A stretch of 64,000 nucleotides of DNA from an uncultured Methanobrevibacter sp. (lineage in GTDB: Archaea; Methanobacteriota; Methanobacteria; Methanobacteriales; Methanobacteriaceae): positions 1 to 64,000 of the forward strand of contig NZ_OMWD01000006.1 of NCBI RefSeq assembly GCF_900314695.1, given 5' to 3'. The notes beneath the pieces were generated by a model. The model did no database searches, was not told the origin of the DNA, and saw nothing but the letters and a program-made list of their open reading frames with translations. Shown one piece after another: positions 9,977 through 18,358 of this stretch; within the stretch, counting starts at the first letter, position 1, and each line of letters begins with the position of its first letter. The position numbers and the translations under genes were made by a program.

Positions 9977-11089
9977 ATGAGTACTTTGGAAAAGATGAAA
10001 ATCCTAACAGATTCAGCACAATATGACCTTTGTGACTATGTCAGCCACAATAAGAGTTCACAAGTCAATTTGCCAGGAATCTATGAAGCAATTGGGCATA
10101 ACGGATGTAAAATACCCCTTTTCAAAACTCTTTTAACAAACAAATGTAAAAACGATTGCAAGTACTGTATCAACCAGTCAAAAAGAAATTTTACCCGTCT
10201 TGAACTGTCACCAGAGGAGCTTGCCAAGGCATTTCTTGGATATTATAATAGAGGATTGGTTAATGGTCTTTTTTTAAGTTCAGGCATAAGCGGTGATGTG
10301 GATGAAACAATGGAAAAACAGGTTGAAACAGTTAGTATCCTAAGAAAAAAATATGGATATGACGATTACATTCATCTTAAAGTCGTTCCGGGGGCAAGCA
10401 AGGATTCCATTAAAAGGGCAATGGCACTGGCAAATAGGGTAAGCATCAATATTGAAGCTGCAACACCATCCGGACTTGCGGAACTTTCATCGACAAAAGA
10501 CTATAACAAGGATATACTGAAAAGATTATCCTGGATCAACAGTCTACAAAACAAAAGTACAACATATCCAAATTCTACTCACACTACTCAATTGATTGTC
10601 GGTGCGAACGGAGAAAGTGACAAGGAAATTCTTGAGAGAATGGAAAAAATATACAAAAAATCAGACTTGAAAAGAACATATTTTTCAGCATTCACCCCTA
10701 TTGAAGAGACAGAATTTTCAAAAAAAGAGGCATGTTCAACCGATAGAACCGCTAAATTATATAATGCAGATAGCTTGCTTAACGATTATCATTATAATGT
10801 TAAGGAATTGATATTTGATGAAAATGACAAGTTATCTTTGACACAAGATCCAAAGATTCTAGCGGCAAAAAATATGGACATATTTCCTGTAGAAATCAAC
10901 AGAGCACCACTAGTAGAACTTATAAGAGTTCCAGGAATTGGTGTAAAATCTGCACGGGAAATAATTTCTATTCGCAAAAAAATGCCTTTTACATCAGAAC
11001 AGCAACTTAAAAAATTGGGTGTTGTAGTCGAAAGGGCAAAGCCTTATATAAAAATTGATGGGGAATATCAAACTACTTTTGATTTTTAA
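9977..11089 (+). CDS. Radical SAM protein with C-terminal helix-hairpin-helix (putative DNA modification/repair family)
   Basis: The protein is 370 residues. The radical SAM cluster motif CxxxCxxC is at Cys57, Cys61 and Cys64 (CKNDCKYC), within an N-terminal region that also has LPGIYEAIGHNGC. The C-terminal part (~310-345) carries a helix-hairpin-helix with VPGIGVKSAREI, a non-specific DNA-binding fold. This combination matches the family called putative DNA modification/repair radical SAM protein, which in many bacteria is linked to a uracil-DNA-glycosylase-like partner. No such partner is nearby: the next gene is a ParB-like protein on the other strand. The reaction catalysed is not known to me. 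It would be cytoplasmic and DNA-associated. Confidence 0.8.
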   Translation: MSTLEKMKILTDSAQYDLCDYVSHNKSSQVNLPGIYEAIGHNGCKIPLFKTLLTNKCKNDCKYCINQSKRNFTRLELSPEELAKAFLGYYNRGLVNGLFLSSGISGDVDETMEKQVETVSILRKKYGYDDYIHLKVVPGASKDSIKRAMALANRVSINIEAATPSGLAELSSTKDYNKDILKRLSWINSLQNKSTTYPNSTHTTQLIVGANGESDKEILERMEKIYKKSDLKRTYFSAFTPIEETEFSKKEACSTDRTAKLYNADSLLNDYHYNVKELIFDENDKLSLTQDPKILAAKNMDIFPVEINRAPLVELIRVPGIGVKSAREIISIRKKMPFTSEQQLKKLGVVVERAKPYIKIDGEYQTTFDF

Positions 11090-11212
11090 GTTTGTAATAG
11101 TTTATCTCAATATTTATAAGCCATTACCATTGAATTATTGAAAAAAGAATCAATAATTATTATATGAAAAAAATTATTATACATTGACATCTCAAAAATA
11201 TACAATATATAA

Positions 11213-11225
11213 TTTCAAGTGTAAA
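11213..11225 (-). promoter_or_regulatory. Mini-ORB-like box (outlying copy)
   Basis: TTTCAAGTGTAAA is the exact reverse complement of the TTTACACTTGAAA box that clusters at the origin beside cdc6 in this window. This copy lies just downstream of the parB-like gene, between it and the end of the radical SAM gene. Confidence 0.5.
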
Positions 11226-11274
11226 AATAACTATAATAAAATATATTGAATATGAAATTCAAAAAAATAAGTAA

Positions 11275-11871
11275 TTATAAATCTTCAAACAATGCCCAGA
11301 TTTCAGGATATTTTTTAGAAACAGCTTCCTCTATTAATATAGAAGCTTCCTTTGATATACTGAATTCAGGTTCTGTTTTTCTTAAATATCTAAAAACAGC
11401 TGAAGATCTTGATGACCAAAGAGTAATTCTCGGATTTTTATCAACTATTTGTTTAACTTCAGCTATGTGTTCTTCTTGGATTTTGACTTCTGGTGATGTC
11501 TGTACGCTTTCTTCGCTACGTATATCGCTATCGTTGTCTTCGGATGTTTTATTAACTTCGCTAATTTCAGTATCTTCATTTTGAGAAACCACCTCTTCAA
11601 TTTCTTCTTCCTCTTCTTCTACTGATTCTTCTTCTTGAGATGCTTCTTTTTGGACTTCTTCCTTTTGAGATTCCATTTCCGCTTCTATCTGTTCAAAAAT
11701 ATTTTCCTTTTGAGGAGATTCTTCATTCTCTGAAGTTTTCACATCATTGCCGGAATCTTCATTTTCATTTAACATATCTTCAAGTGATTGAGGTGAATTA
11801 CTATCAAAATCTTCATTATAGAAATCCGGAATTAATGAATCCAAACCTTTTCCAAGACCTTTTCTAGCCAT
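11275..11871 (-). CDS. Small ParB-like protein: ParA-contact motif, acidic linker, short C-terminal domain
   Basis: The protein is 198 residues. Residues 4-14 (KGLGKGLDSLI) match the N-terminal motif of ParB/Spo0J by which ParB contacts and stimulates ParA. Residues ~18-130 are very acidic and low complexity, probably disordered. Residues ~138-198 form a helical module (IVDKNPRITLWSSRSSAVFR...EIWALFEDL). I see no ParB CTP-binding motif and no obvious helix-turn-helix. The start codon lies immediately after the ParA stop, so the two form one transcription unit. It is probably the partner of the ParA upstream in chromosome or origin segregation, with the C-terminal module acting as DNA or self-contact. 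That role is inferred from the motif and the pairing. Confidence 0.7.
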   Translation of the reverse strand: MARKGLGKGLDSLIPDFYNEDFDSNSPQSLEDMLNENEDSGNDVKTSENEESPQKENIFEQIEAEMESQKEEVQKEASQEEESVEEEEEEIEEVVSQNEDTEISEVNKTSEDNDSDIRSEESVQTSPEVKIQEEHIAEVKQIVDKNPRITLWSSRSSAVFRYLRKTEPEFSISKEASILIEEAVSKKYPEIWALFEDL

Positions 11872-12648
11872 CTAATCCTCTCCATCTCTTTTAAGAATCT
11901 CTTTTGCTAATTTTAAATAAGCTTTAGTACCAGTACTATCTGGATCATAAATTAAACAAGGTTTTCCAAAACTAGGGGCTTCAGCCAATCTGATATTCCT
12001 TGGAATAATTGTCTTAAACAATAAATCAGTACCACCAAAGTAATTTTTGAGTTCCTTATGTACATCTTTACTAAGTCTAGTTCTCTTATCATATAGAGTT
12101 AGGAGAATTCCTTTAATAGGTGTTGGACTTCTAAGTCTTTTTTCAACTAATTTTATTGTATTAATTAAATCAGCGACTCCTTCCAAAGCATAATACTCAG
12201 CTTGGATAGGTATCAAAACACTATCGGAAGCTACTAATGCATTGACAGTAATTACACCTAATGAAGGAGGTAAATCAATGAAAATGTAGTCAAATAAAGG
12301 TATGACATCTTTTAAGGTATCTTTTAATACAACATGGTAATTTTCACGTTTGGAAAGTTCCATTCCTGCACCACTAAGAGATATATTACTTGGGATAATA
12401 AACAAATTTTTTATAAACGTAGGAATTGTTGCTTTTTTAATACTAATATCTCCTATGATAGCATCATAAATTGTATTTTCTATCTTAGTTTTATCAATCC
12501 CAAAACTGGTTGTAGCATTAGCTTGAGGATCCATATCGACAACTAAAACAGATTTACCCATTACAGCTAGAGATGTTGCAGTATTTACAACAGTAGTTGT
12601 TTTTCCACAACCCCCTTTTTGATTCATAACCGCTATTACTTCACTCAT
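11872..12648 (-). CDS. parA: ParA/Soj-family partition ATPase
   Basis: The protein is 258 residues, normal for a chromosomal ParA. It has the deviant Walker A motif KGGCGKTT (Lys11, Lys16), the A' motif VDMDPQANAT and the Walker B-like DYIFIDLPPSLG. It ends with a typical QAEYYALEG and a C-terminal helix. ParA binds non-specific DNA as an ATP dimer and moves ParB-bound cargo. The following gene starts with a ParB-type ParA-contact motif. The 586-bp region upstream is packed with AAGTTA/TAACTT motifs that could be the centromere or an autoregulatory operator. The start follows the weak Shine-Dalgarno ggagaatt. Confidence 0.9.
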   Translation of the reverse strand: MSEVIAVMNQKGGCGKTTTVVNTATSLAVMGKSVLVVDMDPQANATTSFGIDKTKIENTIYDAIIGDISIKKATIPTFIKNLFIIPSNISLSGAGMELSKRENYHVVLKDTLKDVIPLFDYIFIDLPPSLGVITVNALVASDSVLIPIQAEYYALEGVADLINTIKLVEKRLRSPTPIKGILLTLYDKRTRLSKDVHKELKNYFGGTDLLFKTIIPRNIRLAEAPSFGKPCLIYDPDSTGTKAYLKLAKEILKRDGED

Positions 12649-12667
12649 TAAAGAATTCTCCTATATC

Positions 12668-13024
12668 TGATAAGTTTTAAGTTATCAGTTATGATTTATA
12701 ACTTAAAAATTTAAAGTTCTAAAGAATAACGTTGAAGTTATCCAGTATATGTTAAAAGGATTAAGTTATTACTTTTAATTTAAAACTTAAAGGAAATAAT
12801 TTATCAGTTCTAACTTCTAAGGGATAGGAATTAAGTTTTAAGTTAAAACTTCTAAATTATAAAAAATAAGTTTTAAGAAATAACTTATCATAACTAACTT
12901 TTAACAAATAAGTTATATTTTATAACTTCTATCTTATAAAGTATTTGTTTTCACAAATAAGTTTTCAGTTATTTGTTAACACTTTGAAGTTATTAGAGAT
13001 AAGTAATAAGTTATAAGTTATAAC
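12668..13024. repeat. AAGTTA/TAACTT motif array, candidate parS-like site
   Basis: This is a dense, irregularly spaced cluster of the short motif AAGTTW in both orientations, directly upstream of parA. The same core recurs as a long hairpin at 22969-22998. AT-richness alone gives many A and T runs but does not explain the repeated AGTT/AACT cores. It is non-coding on both strands. Confidence 0.5.
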
Positions 13025-13177
13025 AAACAAAAAAATAAAAATAAAAAAATAACAGAATTATGGCAAATTAAAACATAATTAAATCAATAAAATAAATTAA
13101 AAAACAAATATCTAATTTTAAAAATTATTAAAAAATTATAAAGAGATAAATAAAAAACAAAAATATTAAAAGAATGA

Positions 13178-13190
13178 TTTCAAGTGTAAA
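13178..13190 (-). promoter_or_regulatory. Mini-ORB-like box (outlying copy)
   Basis: TTTCAAGTGTAAA is identical to the box at 11213-11225 and to those at the origin. The two outlying copies bracket the parA/parB-like unit and its motif array. Orc1/Cdc6 binding here is inferred from the box sequence alone. Confidence 0.5.
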
Positions 13191-13234
13191 GTTATAACTT
13201 ATAACTAATATCAAAGAAAAAAAATAATGAAGGA

Positions 13235-14539
13235 TTATTTAGCATCAAGCATATTTCCTTCAAAGTAACTTGCATAACCTTTTAAGTCCAACATTCCATG
13301 ACCTGAGAAGTTTAAAACTATTGTTTTTTCTTCACCAGTTTCTTTGCATTTAATAGCTTCATCAATAGCAACTTTAATGGCATGAGTAGTTTCAGGAGCA
13401 GGCAATACACCTTCATTACGTGCAAAAGTAATTCCTGCTTCAAATACCTCTCTTTGATGAGCAGATCTAGGTTCAATATAACCTTCTTTAGTTAAAAGTG
13501 AAACTTGTGGAGACATACCGTGATATCTTAATCCTCCTGCATGAACTGAAGGAGCGACAAAATCATGGCCTAAAGTAAACATTTTAAGCATTGGAGTAAA
13601 TCCGCTAACGTCACCGAAGTCATATTCATAACTTCCTTGAGTCAAAGTAGGACATGCACTAGGTTCAACAGCAATAAATTGGGTATCAGAATTACCATCA
13701 ATCTTATCCTTGATGAATGGGAATAATGAACCGGCAAAGTTACTACCTCCGCCTGCACATGCAATCATGACATCAGGTTCCTCTTCAGCAATTTCCAATT
13801 GAGTTTTTAATTCCTGGCCGATGACAGTTTGATGTAGCATTACTTGATTTAAAACACTTCCTAAAGTGTATTTGACTTCATCATTAGCCAAAGCCTCTTC
13901 CATCGCTTCAGAAATTGCTACACCTAGTGAACCAGGATGGTCTGGATTTTCAGCCAGTATTTGACGTCCGATTTCGGTATTTTCACTTGGAGATGCATAA
14001 ACATTACCGTTGTAAATGTTCATGATATTTTTCCTGTCAGGCTTTTGGTCAAAAGAAACTCTAACCATATAAACAGTACAATCCAAATCCAATAAATTAC
14101 ATGCAAGAGATAAAGCAGTACCCCATTGGCCCGCACCGGTTTCTGTAGTTAATCTTTCAACACCTTCCTTTTTAGCAAAATATGCTTGAGGAATAGCGGA
14201 GTTTAACTTATGGGAACCCGTAGGCGAAGTATCCTCCCGCTTGTAATAAATCTTAGCTGGAGTATTCAAATACTCTTCTAGATTTGTAGCTCTAAATAAA
14301 GGTGAAGGACGTCCCATTTTCATATAAAGTTCCCTGACTTCATTAGGGATTTTAATATATCTTTCTTGGGAAAATTCCTGCTCCAATCCGGCTTTGGTAA
14401 AAGCTTTTTGAAGGGAAGCAATTTGGTCTTTTCCTTCACTGTTTTTAGGCATTGGAAGTTCAACAGGCAAGTCAGCATTAATATTGTACCATTGTGTAGG
14501 CACATCGTCAGATGATAAAGTAATTTTATAATGTTTCAT
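13235..14539 (-). CDS. trpB2: Tryptophan synthase beta-like protein TrpB2
   Basis: The protein is 434 residues, the length of the TrpB2 subfamily (TrpB1 is about 400). The PLP lysine is Lys111 in GSHKLNSA. ETGAGQWG (133-140) and the CAGGGSNF phosphate-binding loop are intact. TrpB2 is the stand-alone beta-like subunit common in archaea; it can condense indole with serine, and its physiological role is debated. No trpA is adjacent. The ATG is only about 25 bp from a TATA element (ATTTAAAT, 14563-14570), so the mRNA is almost leaderless. TGTACA boxes overlap this promoter, as reported for TrpY control of trpB2 in Methanothermobacter. Confidence 0.93.
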   Translation of the reverse strand: MKHYKITLSSDDVPTQWYNINADLPVELPMPKNSEGKDQIASLQKAFTKAGLEQEFSQERYIKIPNEVRELYMKMGRPSPLFRATNLEEYLNTPAKIYYKREDTSPTGSHKLNSAIPQAYFAKKEGVERLTTETGAGQWGTALSLACNLLDLDCTVYMVRVSFDQKPDRKNIMNIYNGNVYASPSENTEIGRQILAENPDHPGSLGVAISEAMEEALANDEVKYTLGSVLNQVMLHQTVIGQELKTQLEIAEEEPDVMIACAGGGSNFAGSLFPFIKDKIDGNSDTQFIAVEPSACPTLTQGSYEYDFGDVSGFTPMLKMFTLGHDFVAPSVHAGGLRYHGMSPQVSLLTKEGYIEPRSAHQREVFEAGITFARNEGVLPAPETTHAIKVAIDEAIKCKETGEEKTIVLNFSGHGMLDLKGYASYFEGNMLDAK

Positions 14540-14556
14540 AATAATAGTTGTATTAA

Positions 14557-14592
14557 TGTACTATTTAAATCTTTGTTGTACAAATATGTACA
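14557..14592. promoter_or_regulatory. Divergent promoter with TRP boxes (TgtACA), probable TrpY site
   Basis: TGTACA occurs at 14577-14582 and 14587-14592, forming the larger palindrome TGTACAaataTGTACA, with a near-match TGTACT at 14557-14562. The trpB2 TATA element ATTTAAAT sits at 14563-14570 between boxes. A second TATA-like stretch, TTTAAATATT, starts near 14594 for the divergent gene. The consensus and the trpB2 target match TRP boxes bound by TrpY in Methanothermobacter. Confidence 0.75.
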
Positions 14593-14630
14593 CTTTAAAT
14601 ATTAATAATATAAAAAACAATTTAAAAAAC

Positions 14631-15659
14631 ATGAGAATTTTAGCTATTGATGTCGGAACCGGAACACAGGACATGATGATTTATGATACAGAAAAAGAAC
14701 TGGAAAATTCCATAAAACTAGTTTTACCTTCCCCACACCTTTATATCTCCCAACAAATCAGGGAAATTGAAAATGACATCTATTTTAAAGGAGAAATTAT
14801 GGGTGGAGGAAAAATCAAAAAAACCATATTGGAACACATGGAAAAAGGATACAAAGTAGTGATGGAATCCAAGTGTGCAAAAACAATACGTGATGATTTA
14901 AATCAAGTAAAATCATATGGAATTGAAATAGCTGATGATAATAAGGATTATAAGGACTATACAAAAATTACAATGGGCGACATCAACCTTACAAAATTAG
15001 CAAATTTTTTATTGGGCTATGATTTGGAATTTGACTTTGACAAGATTGCAATTGCAGTTCAAGACCATGGATACAATGAGAACATGGGCGACAGGGATTT
15101 CAGATTTGAAAAAATAAGAGAAAAAATCTCAAATCCTATTTCACCTCTTGAATTTGGTTTTACTGATGACCTTCCGGAATATTATACCAGAATGCAGGCA
15201 GTAAGAAGAACAATAAAAAATGAAGGAATAGAAGAAATTCCATTGCTGATGGATACAAAATTCGCGTCAATAGCTGGAATGTGTTACGATGAAATAGCTA
15301 AGGAATTAAACAGTTTTATTGTAATTGATATTGGAAACGGACATACTACAGCCGCATCTATTGAAGATGGAAAAATCCAAGGAGTATTTGAACATCACAC
15401 TTCTAGTCTGACTGGAGAATCTCTGGAAAGATACATCAAAAGATTGGCTTCAGGTGAGATAACAAATAAAGAGGTTTACGATGACCATGGGCATGGAGCA
15501 CACGTTTTAAATCCGATATCAAAAATCGAAAAGGTTATAGTAAGCGGACCTAAAAGAGAACTGATAGAAAAGACAAATCTTGACTGGCATCATGCAGCTC
15601 CAGGAGGAGACGTGATGATGACAGGTACAGTAGGATTAATAAAAACCATATTAGGATAG
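14631..15659 (+). CDS. DUF1786 family protein, ASKHA-like fold
   Basis: The protein is 342 residues. It begins MRILAIDVGTGTQD, a phosphate-1-type loop of the actin/Hsp70/sugar-kinase superfamily. A second such loop, FIVIDIGNGHTTAA, is at ~230, and APGGDVMMTGTVGL is near the end. These features fit DUF1786, found mostly in methanogens and some bacteria, with unknown function. I start at ATG 14631 because the earlier in-frame ATG at 14556 lies upstream of the TRP boxes and TATA element. It shares the divergent trpB2 promoter region, so it may respond to the same regulator. The PHP gene follows 5 bp later, probably in one operon. Confidence 0.8.
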   Translation: MRILAIDVGTGTQDMMIYDTEKELENSIKLVLPSPHLYISQQIREIENDIYFKGEIMGGGKIKKTILEHMEKGYKVVMESKCAKTIRDDLNQVKSYGIEIADDNKDYKDYTKITMGDINLTKLANFLLGYDLEFDFDKIAIAVQDHGYNENMGDRDFRFEKIREKISNPISPLEFGFTDDLPEYYTRMQAVRRTIKNEGIEEIPLLMDTKFASIAGMCYDEIAKELNSFIVIDIGNGHTTAASIEDGKIQGVFEHHTSSLTGESLERYIKRLASGEITNKEVYDDHGHGAHVLNPISKIEKVIVSGPKRELIEKTNLDWHHAAPGGDVMMTGTVGLIKTILG

Positions 15660-15664
15660 ATAAA

Positions 15665-16324
15665 ATGCTTAAAATGGACTCCCACATTCACAGTGAATAT
15701 TCACCGGATTCAAACTCAAAAATCGATGATATTTTAAAAACTGCAAAAAAAGAAAATATCGACATAATAGCAATAAGCGATCACAATACCGTAGATGGAA
15801 CAAGTGAAGTTTTAAGAAAAACAAGAAACACTGATATATTGGCAATTCCTTCCATAGAAGTTTCTTCAAGTATGGGCCATATTCTTGGATTTGGGTGTGA
15901 GGAAAACATACCTCGTGATTTAAGTCCTCAAGAAACAATAGATAAAATTCATGATTTGGGTGGTCTTGCAATAATACCACATCCATACTGTTTTTACAGA
16001 CATGGCCTTCTTCATAAAACAGACTATAAAGATTTGAAAATTGATGCAATTGAAACAAAAAATGCCAGATTTATTGTAGGATACTGTAACAATAAAGCAA
16101 AAAATTTATCAATCAAAGAAAATATTCCTGCATTGGGAGCAAGTGATGCCCACTATTTTAAATTTGTCGGCGATTGCTATAGTTTAATAGATTGTGAAAA
16201 GGATATAGATGATGTTCTAAAGGCAATAAAAAAAAATTGTGTAGAGGCTCATGGAAAAGGAACATCAAATATTTATCTTTCAAAATATTTATTTGAAAAA
16301 AATGTTCTAAAGAAATTTGATTAA
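15665..16324 (+). CDS. PHP-domain metal-dependent phosphoesterase
   Basis: The protein is 219 residues. It has the four PHP metal-binding motifs: DSHIHSEYSPDS at the N-terminus, ISDHNTVDG near 38-46, the PHPYCFYRHG segment near 100, and ASDAHY near 160. PHP proteins hydrolyse phosphoesters using two or three bound metals. The substrate cannot be told; relatives act on histidinol phosphate, oligonucleotides or nucleotides. It follows the DUF1786 gene with a 5-bp gap and converges on the alba gene. Confidence 0.85.
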   Translation: MLKMDSHIHSEYSPDSNSKIDDILKTAKKENIDIIAISDHNTVDGTSEVLRKTRNTDILAIPSIEVSSSMGHILGFGCEENIPRDLSPQETIDKIHDLGGLAIIPHPYCFYRHGLLHKTDYKDLKIDAIETKNARFIVGYCNNKAKNLSIKENIPALGASDAHYFKFVGDCYSLIDCEKDIDDVLKAIKKNCVEAHGKGTSNIYLSKYLFEKNVLKKFD

Positions 16325-16331
16325 AAAGAGA

Positions 16332-16607
16332 TTAATCACTCTTTTCAATTAAAATTTCTATTATAGAAACATTGGTTTTTTCATGGTTGTAGTTTTCAAT
16401 TTCTTCTGTAGAAATTTGAATATCTGTAACATCAGATTCGGGAACGAATCTGTTACGAACAATTTCAGCGGCATCAACAGCACGACTTATGGCTTTTCCT
16501 CTAGCTCTTAAAGTAACGCTGTTGGAACCTTCATTGAACTGTGTGACCACCGCTAAAACATAATTCATTACAGGTTTACTACCAACAAAAATTGTATTAT
16601 TTTCCAT
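16332..16607 (-). CDS. albA: Alba DNA/RNA-binding chromatin protein
   Basis: The protein is 91 residues, typical for Alba. It has the N-terminal core IFVGSKPVMNYVLAV, with the conserved KPVMNY loop, followed by the hairpin arm and SRAVDAAEIVRNRF. Alba forms dimers that coat and bridge DNA and also bind RNA. The organism also encodes histone (32343-32549), so it has both chromatin proteins. The gene is monocistronic and the start is unambiguous. Confidence 0.93.
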   Translation of the reverse strand: MENNTIFVGSKPVMNYVLAVVTQFNEGSNSVTLRARGKAISRAVDAAEIVRNRFVPESDVTDIQISTEEIENYNHEKTNVSIIEILIEKSD

Positions 16608-16805
16608 ATTAAACTCACCATATAAATATTAGTGATTAATGTATATAAAATTTTACATAGAAATCAAAATATTGAATTAAACAACCTAAAATAAAAATTA
16701 AAAATGTTTAAAAAAGATACAGATAAAATATAGATTTGTAAAATCTAAAAAAAGAAAAAAAAATAAAATGAATATTGATTAATTTTTAAATATAAATTGA
16801 TTTAA

Positions 16806-18335
16806 TCAAGACCTTTGGATCAGAAGCAATTTATTTATAGAATCTAGAACCGCTAATATACTTGCCATTACTATATCCTGGTTTGTTGACCGTCCAGTTG
16901 ATTTATTGCCATGAGAATCTGAACTGATAACGAAAACTTCAGCCAATGCATCAGTACCGCCTGTAATAGCTTCCAAATTATACTCTTCAAGTTCAACATC
17001 GATTGAATCCTGAATCAAATTTCTGATTGCATTTAATGCAGCATCAACAGGCCCGACACCTGTGCTTGCAGTTTCCTTTTCAACCCCATCTATTTCAAGT
17101 TTTACCGTTGCAGTAGGAGAAACGATTGCTCCGGAAGACAAACTTAAACCTTTAATGACTATTGGAGTTTCACGAGCGGAACCGAGTTCAGTGGTAGCAA
17201 TAGCAATCAAATCATCATCTGTGACACATTTGCCGCTATCGCCCAAAGATTTGATTTCTTCGAAAACCTTACAAAACTGATCATCATTCAAATCAATATG
17301 GTATTCTTTTAATTTGGATTTTAAAGCGTTTGCTCCAGTGTGTTTTCCTAAAACTATACGTCTTGAATGGCCTACAAGTTCAGGTGACATTGGCTCATAT
17401 GTATTGGCATTATTTAAAATTCCATGAACATGAATTCCTGATTCATGAGCAAATGCATTGTCACCAACAATCGGCTTATTGACTGGCATTTTAACACCAG
17501 TAAAACGGCCAACCAAATGAGATAAACTATATAATCTGGTAGTGTCCAAACCCAAATCTATACCGTAGGCTACTTTAAGGGTAATGACCAATTCTTCTAA
17601 GGAGCAGTTACCTGTTCTTTCACCCAAACCGTTGACGGTAACATGAGCCTGATTTGCACCGCATTCAATGGCTGTCAAAGAGTTTGCAGTTGCAAGACCG
17701 AAATCATTATGGAAATGTACACTGATAGGTGCTGAAAAGTTATTCCTAATATCAGTTATTAACTCCCGTGTAAAGACCGGAGTCAGAACCCCTACAGTAT
17801 CCGGAACATCCAAAAAATCAGCACCGGCATCCACAACAGAATTGAAGACTTCAAATAAAAAATCTCTTTCAGTTCTTGTTGCATCCTCTGCAGAAAATTC
17901 AACAGTCAAACCATGGTCTTTGGCATATTCAACAGCATTTACAGCAGTTTCGATAATTGCCTGTTTAGACATCTTAAGCTTATAGTCACGATGCAATGGA
18001 GAAGTGCCTATAAAAGTGTGAACATAGTCCAAATCTGATTCAATAACTGCATCAATATCCCTTTCAAGAGAACGTGCCAAACCAACCAAAGTTGAATCCA
18101 AACTTAGAGAATTAATTCTTTTAGCAGATTCAATTTCGCCTTTGGAAGAAGCAGGGAATCCCACTTCAATTTTATCCACACCCAAATTATTGAGCTTTTG
18201 GGCTATTTGCATTTTCTCATCGACAGTAAGGGCCACCCCAGGGGTCTGTTCACCGTCCCTTAACGTTGTATCAAAAATATAAATTTTATCTGAAAGATTC
18301 ATGTCTTCCTTTTTAATGGTTTCAATATTTTTCAT
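16806..18335 (-). CDS. leuA: 2-isopropylmalate synthase (LeuA-type; citramalate synthase possible)
   Basis: The protein is 509 residues. It has the DRE-TIM metallolyase signature FDTTLRDGEQTPG near residue 22, the metal-binding HFHNDFGLA, and the GLGERTGN motif. A LeuA dimerisation/regulatory domain (~375-509) contains the GVGPVDAALNAI motif of the leucine-binding fold. It condenses an acyl-CoA acceptor with a 2-oxo acid. The archaeal LeuA, CimA and AksA paralogs are similar; the segment TFIGTSPLHRDYKLKMS looks closer to LeuA as I recall it. Other leucine genes are at 59-62 kb. The extra N-terminal residues before DKIYIF may mean a later start at Met12. Confidence 0.8.
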   Translation of the reverse strand: MKNIETIKKEDMNLSDKIYIFDTTLRDGEQTPGVALTVDEKMQIAQKLNNLGVDKIEVGFPASSKGEIESAKRINSLSLDSTLVGLARSLERDIDAVIESDLDYVHTFIGTSPLHRDYKLKMSKQAIIETAVNAVEYAKDHGLTVEFSAEDATRTERDFLFEVFNSVVDAGADFLDVPDTVGVLTPVFTRELITDIRNNFSAPISVHFHNDFGLATANSLTAIECGANQAHVTVNGLGERTGNCSLEELVITLKVAYGIDLGLDTTRLYSLSHLVGRFTGVKMPVNKPIVGDNAFAHESGIHVHGILNNANTYEPMSPELVGHSRRIVLGKHTGANALKSKLKEYHIDLNDDQFCKVFEEIKSLGDSGKCVTDDDLIAIATTELGSARETPIVIKGLSLSSGAIVSPTATVKLEIDGVEKETASTGVGPVDAALNAIRNLIQDSIDVELEEYNLEAITGGTDALAEVFVISSDSHGNKSTGRSTNQDIVMASILAVLDSINKLLLIQRS

Positions 18336-18358
18336 TTAACATCCTCTAAAGATTTAAA

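Larger units (their letters stand above)
12649..13234. other. 586-bp intergenic region: AAGTTA/TAACTT array and an ORB-like box
   Basis: From about 12668 to 13024 the hexamers AAGTTA, AAGTTT and their complements TAACTT, AAACTT occur more than twenty times on both strands. Longer recurring forms are TAAGTTTTAAGTTA (near 12671 and 12831) and ATAAGTTATAAGTTATAA (near 13007). The 3' part (13025-13177) is plain A-rich sequence. At 13178-13190 there is TTTCAAGTGTAAA, followed directly by the palindrome AGTTATAACT. The region lies upstream of parA and downstream of trpB2. A partition site, a ParA operator, or both, is my inference. Confidence 0.55.

Noticed and set aside
14556..14630. Earlier ATG of the DUF1786 gene
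   Set aside because: It would place the TRP boxes and the TATA element inside the coding sequence; ATG 14631 starts the conserved domain.
16324..16345. AAAAGAG...CTCTTTT hairpin between the PHP and alba genes as a regulatory site
   Set aside because: It is short and AT-rich, and probably only a weak terminator; not strong enough to list.
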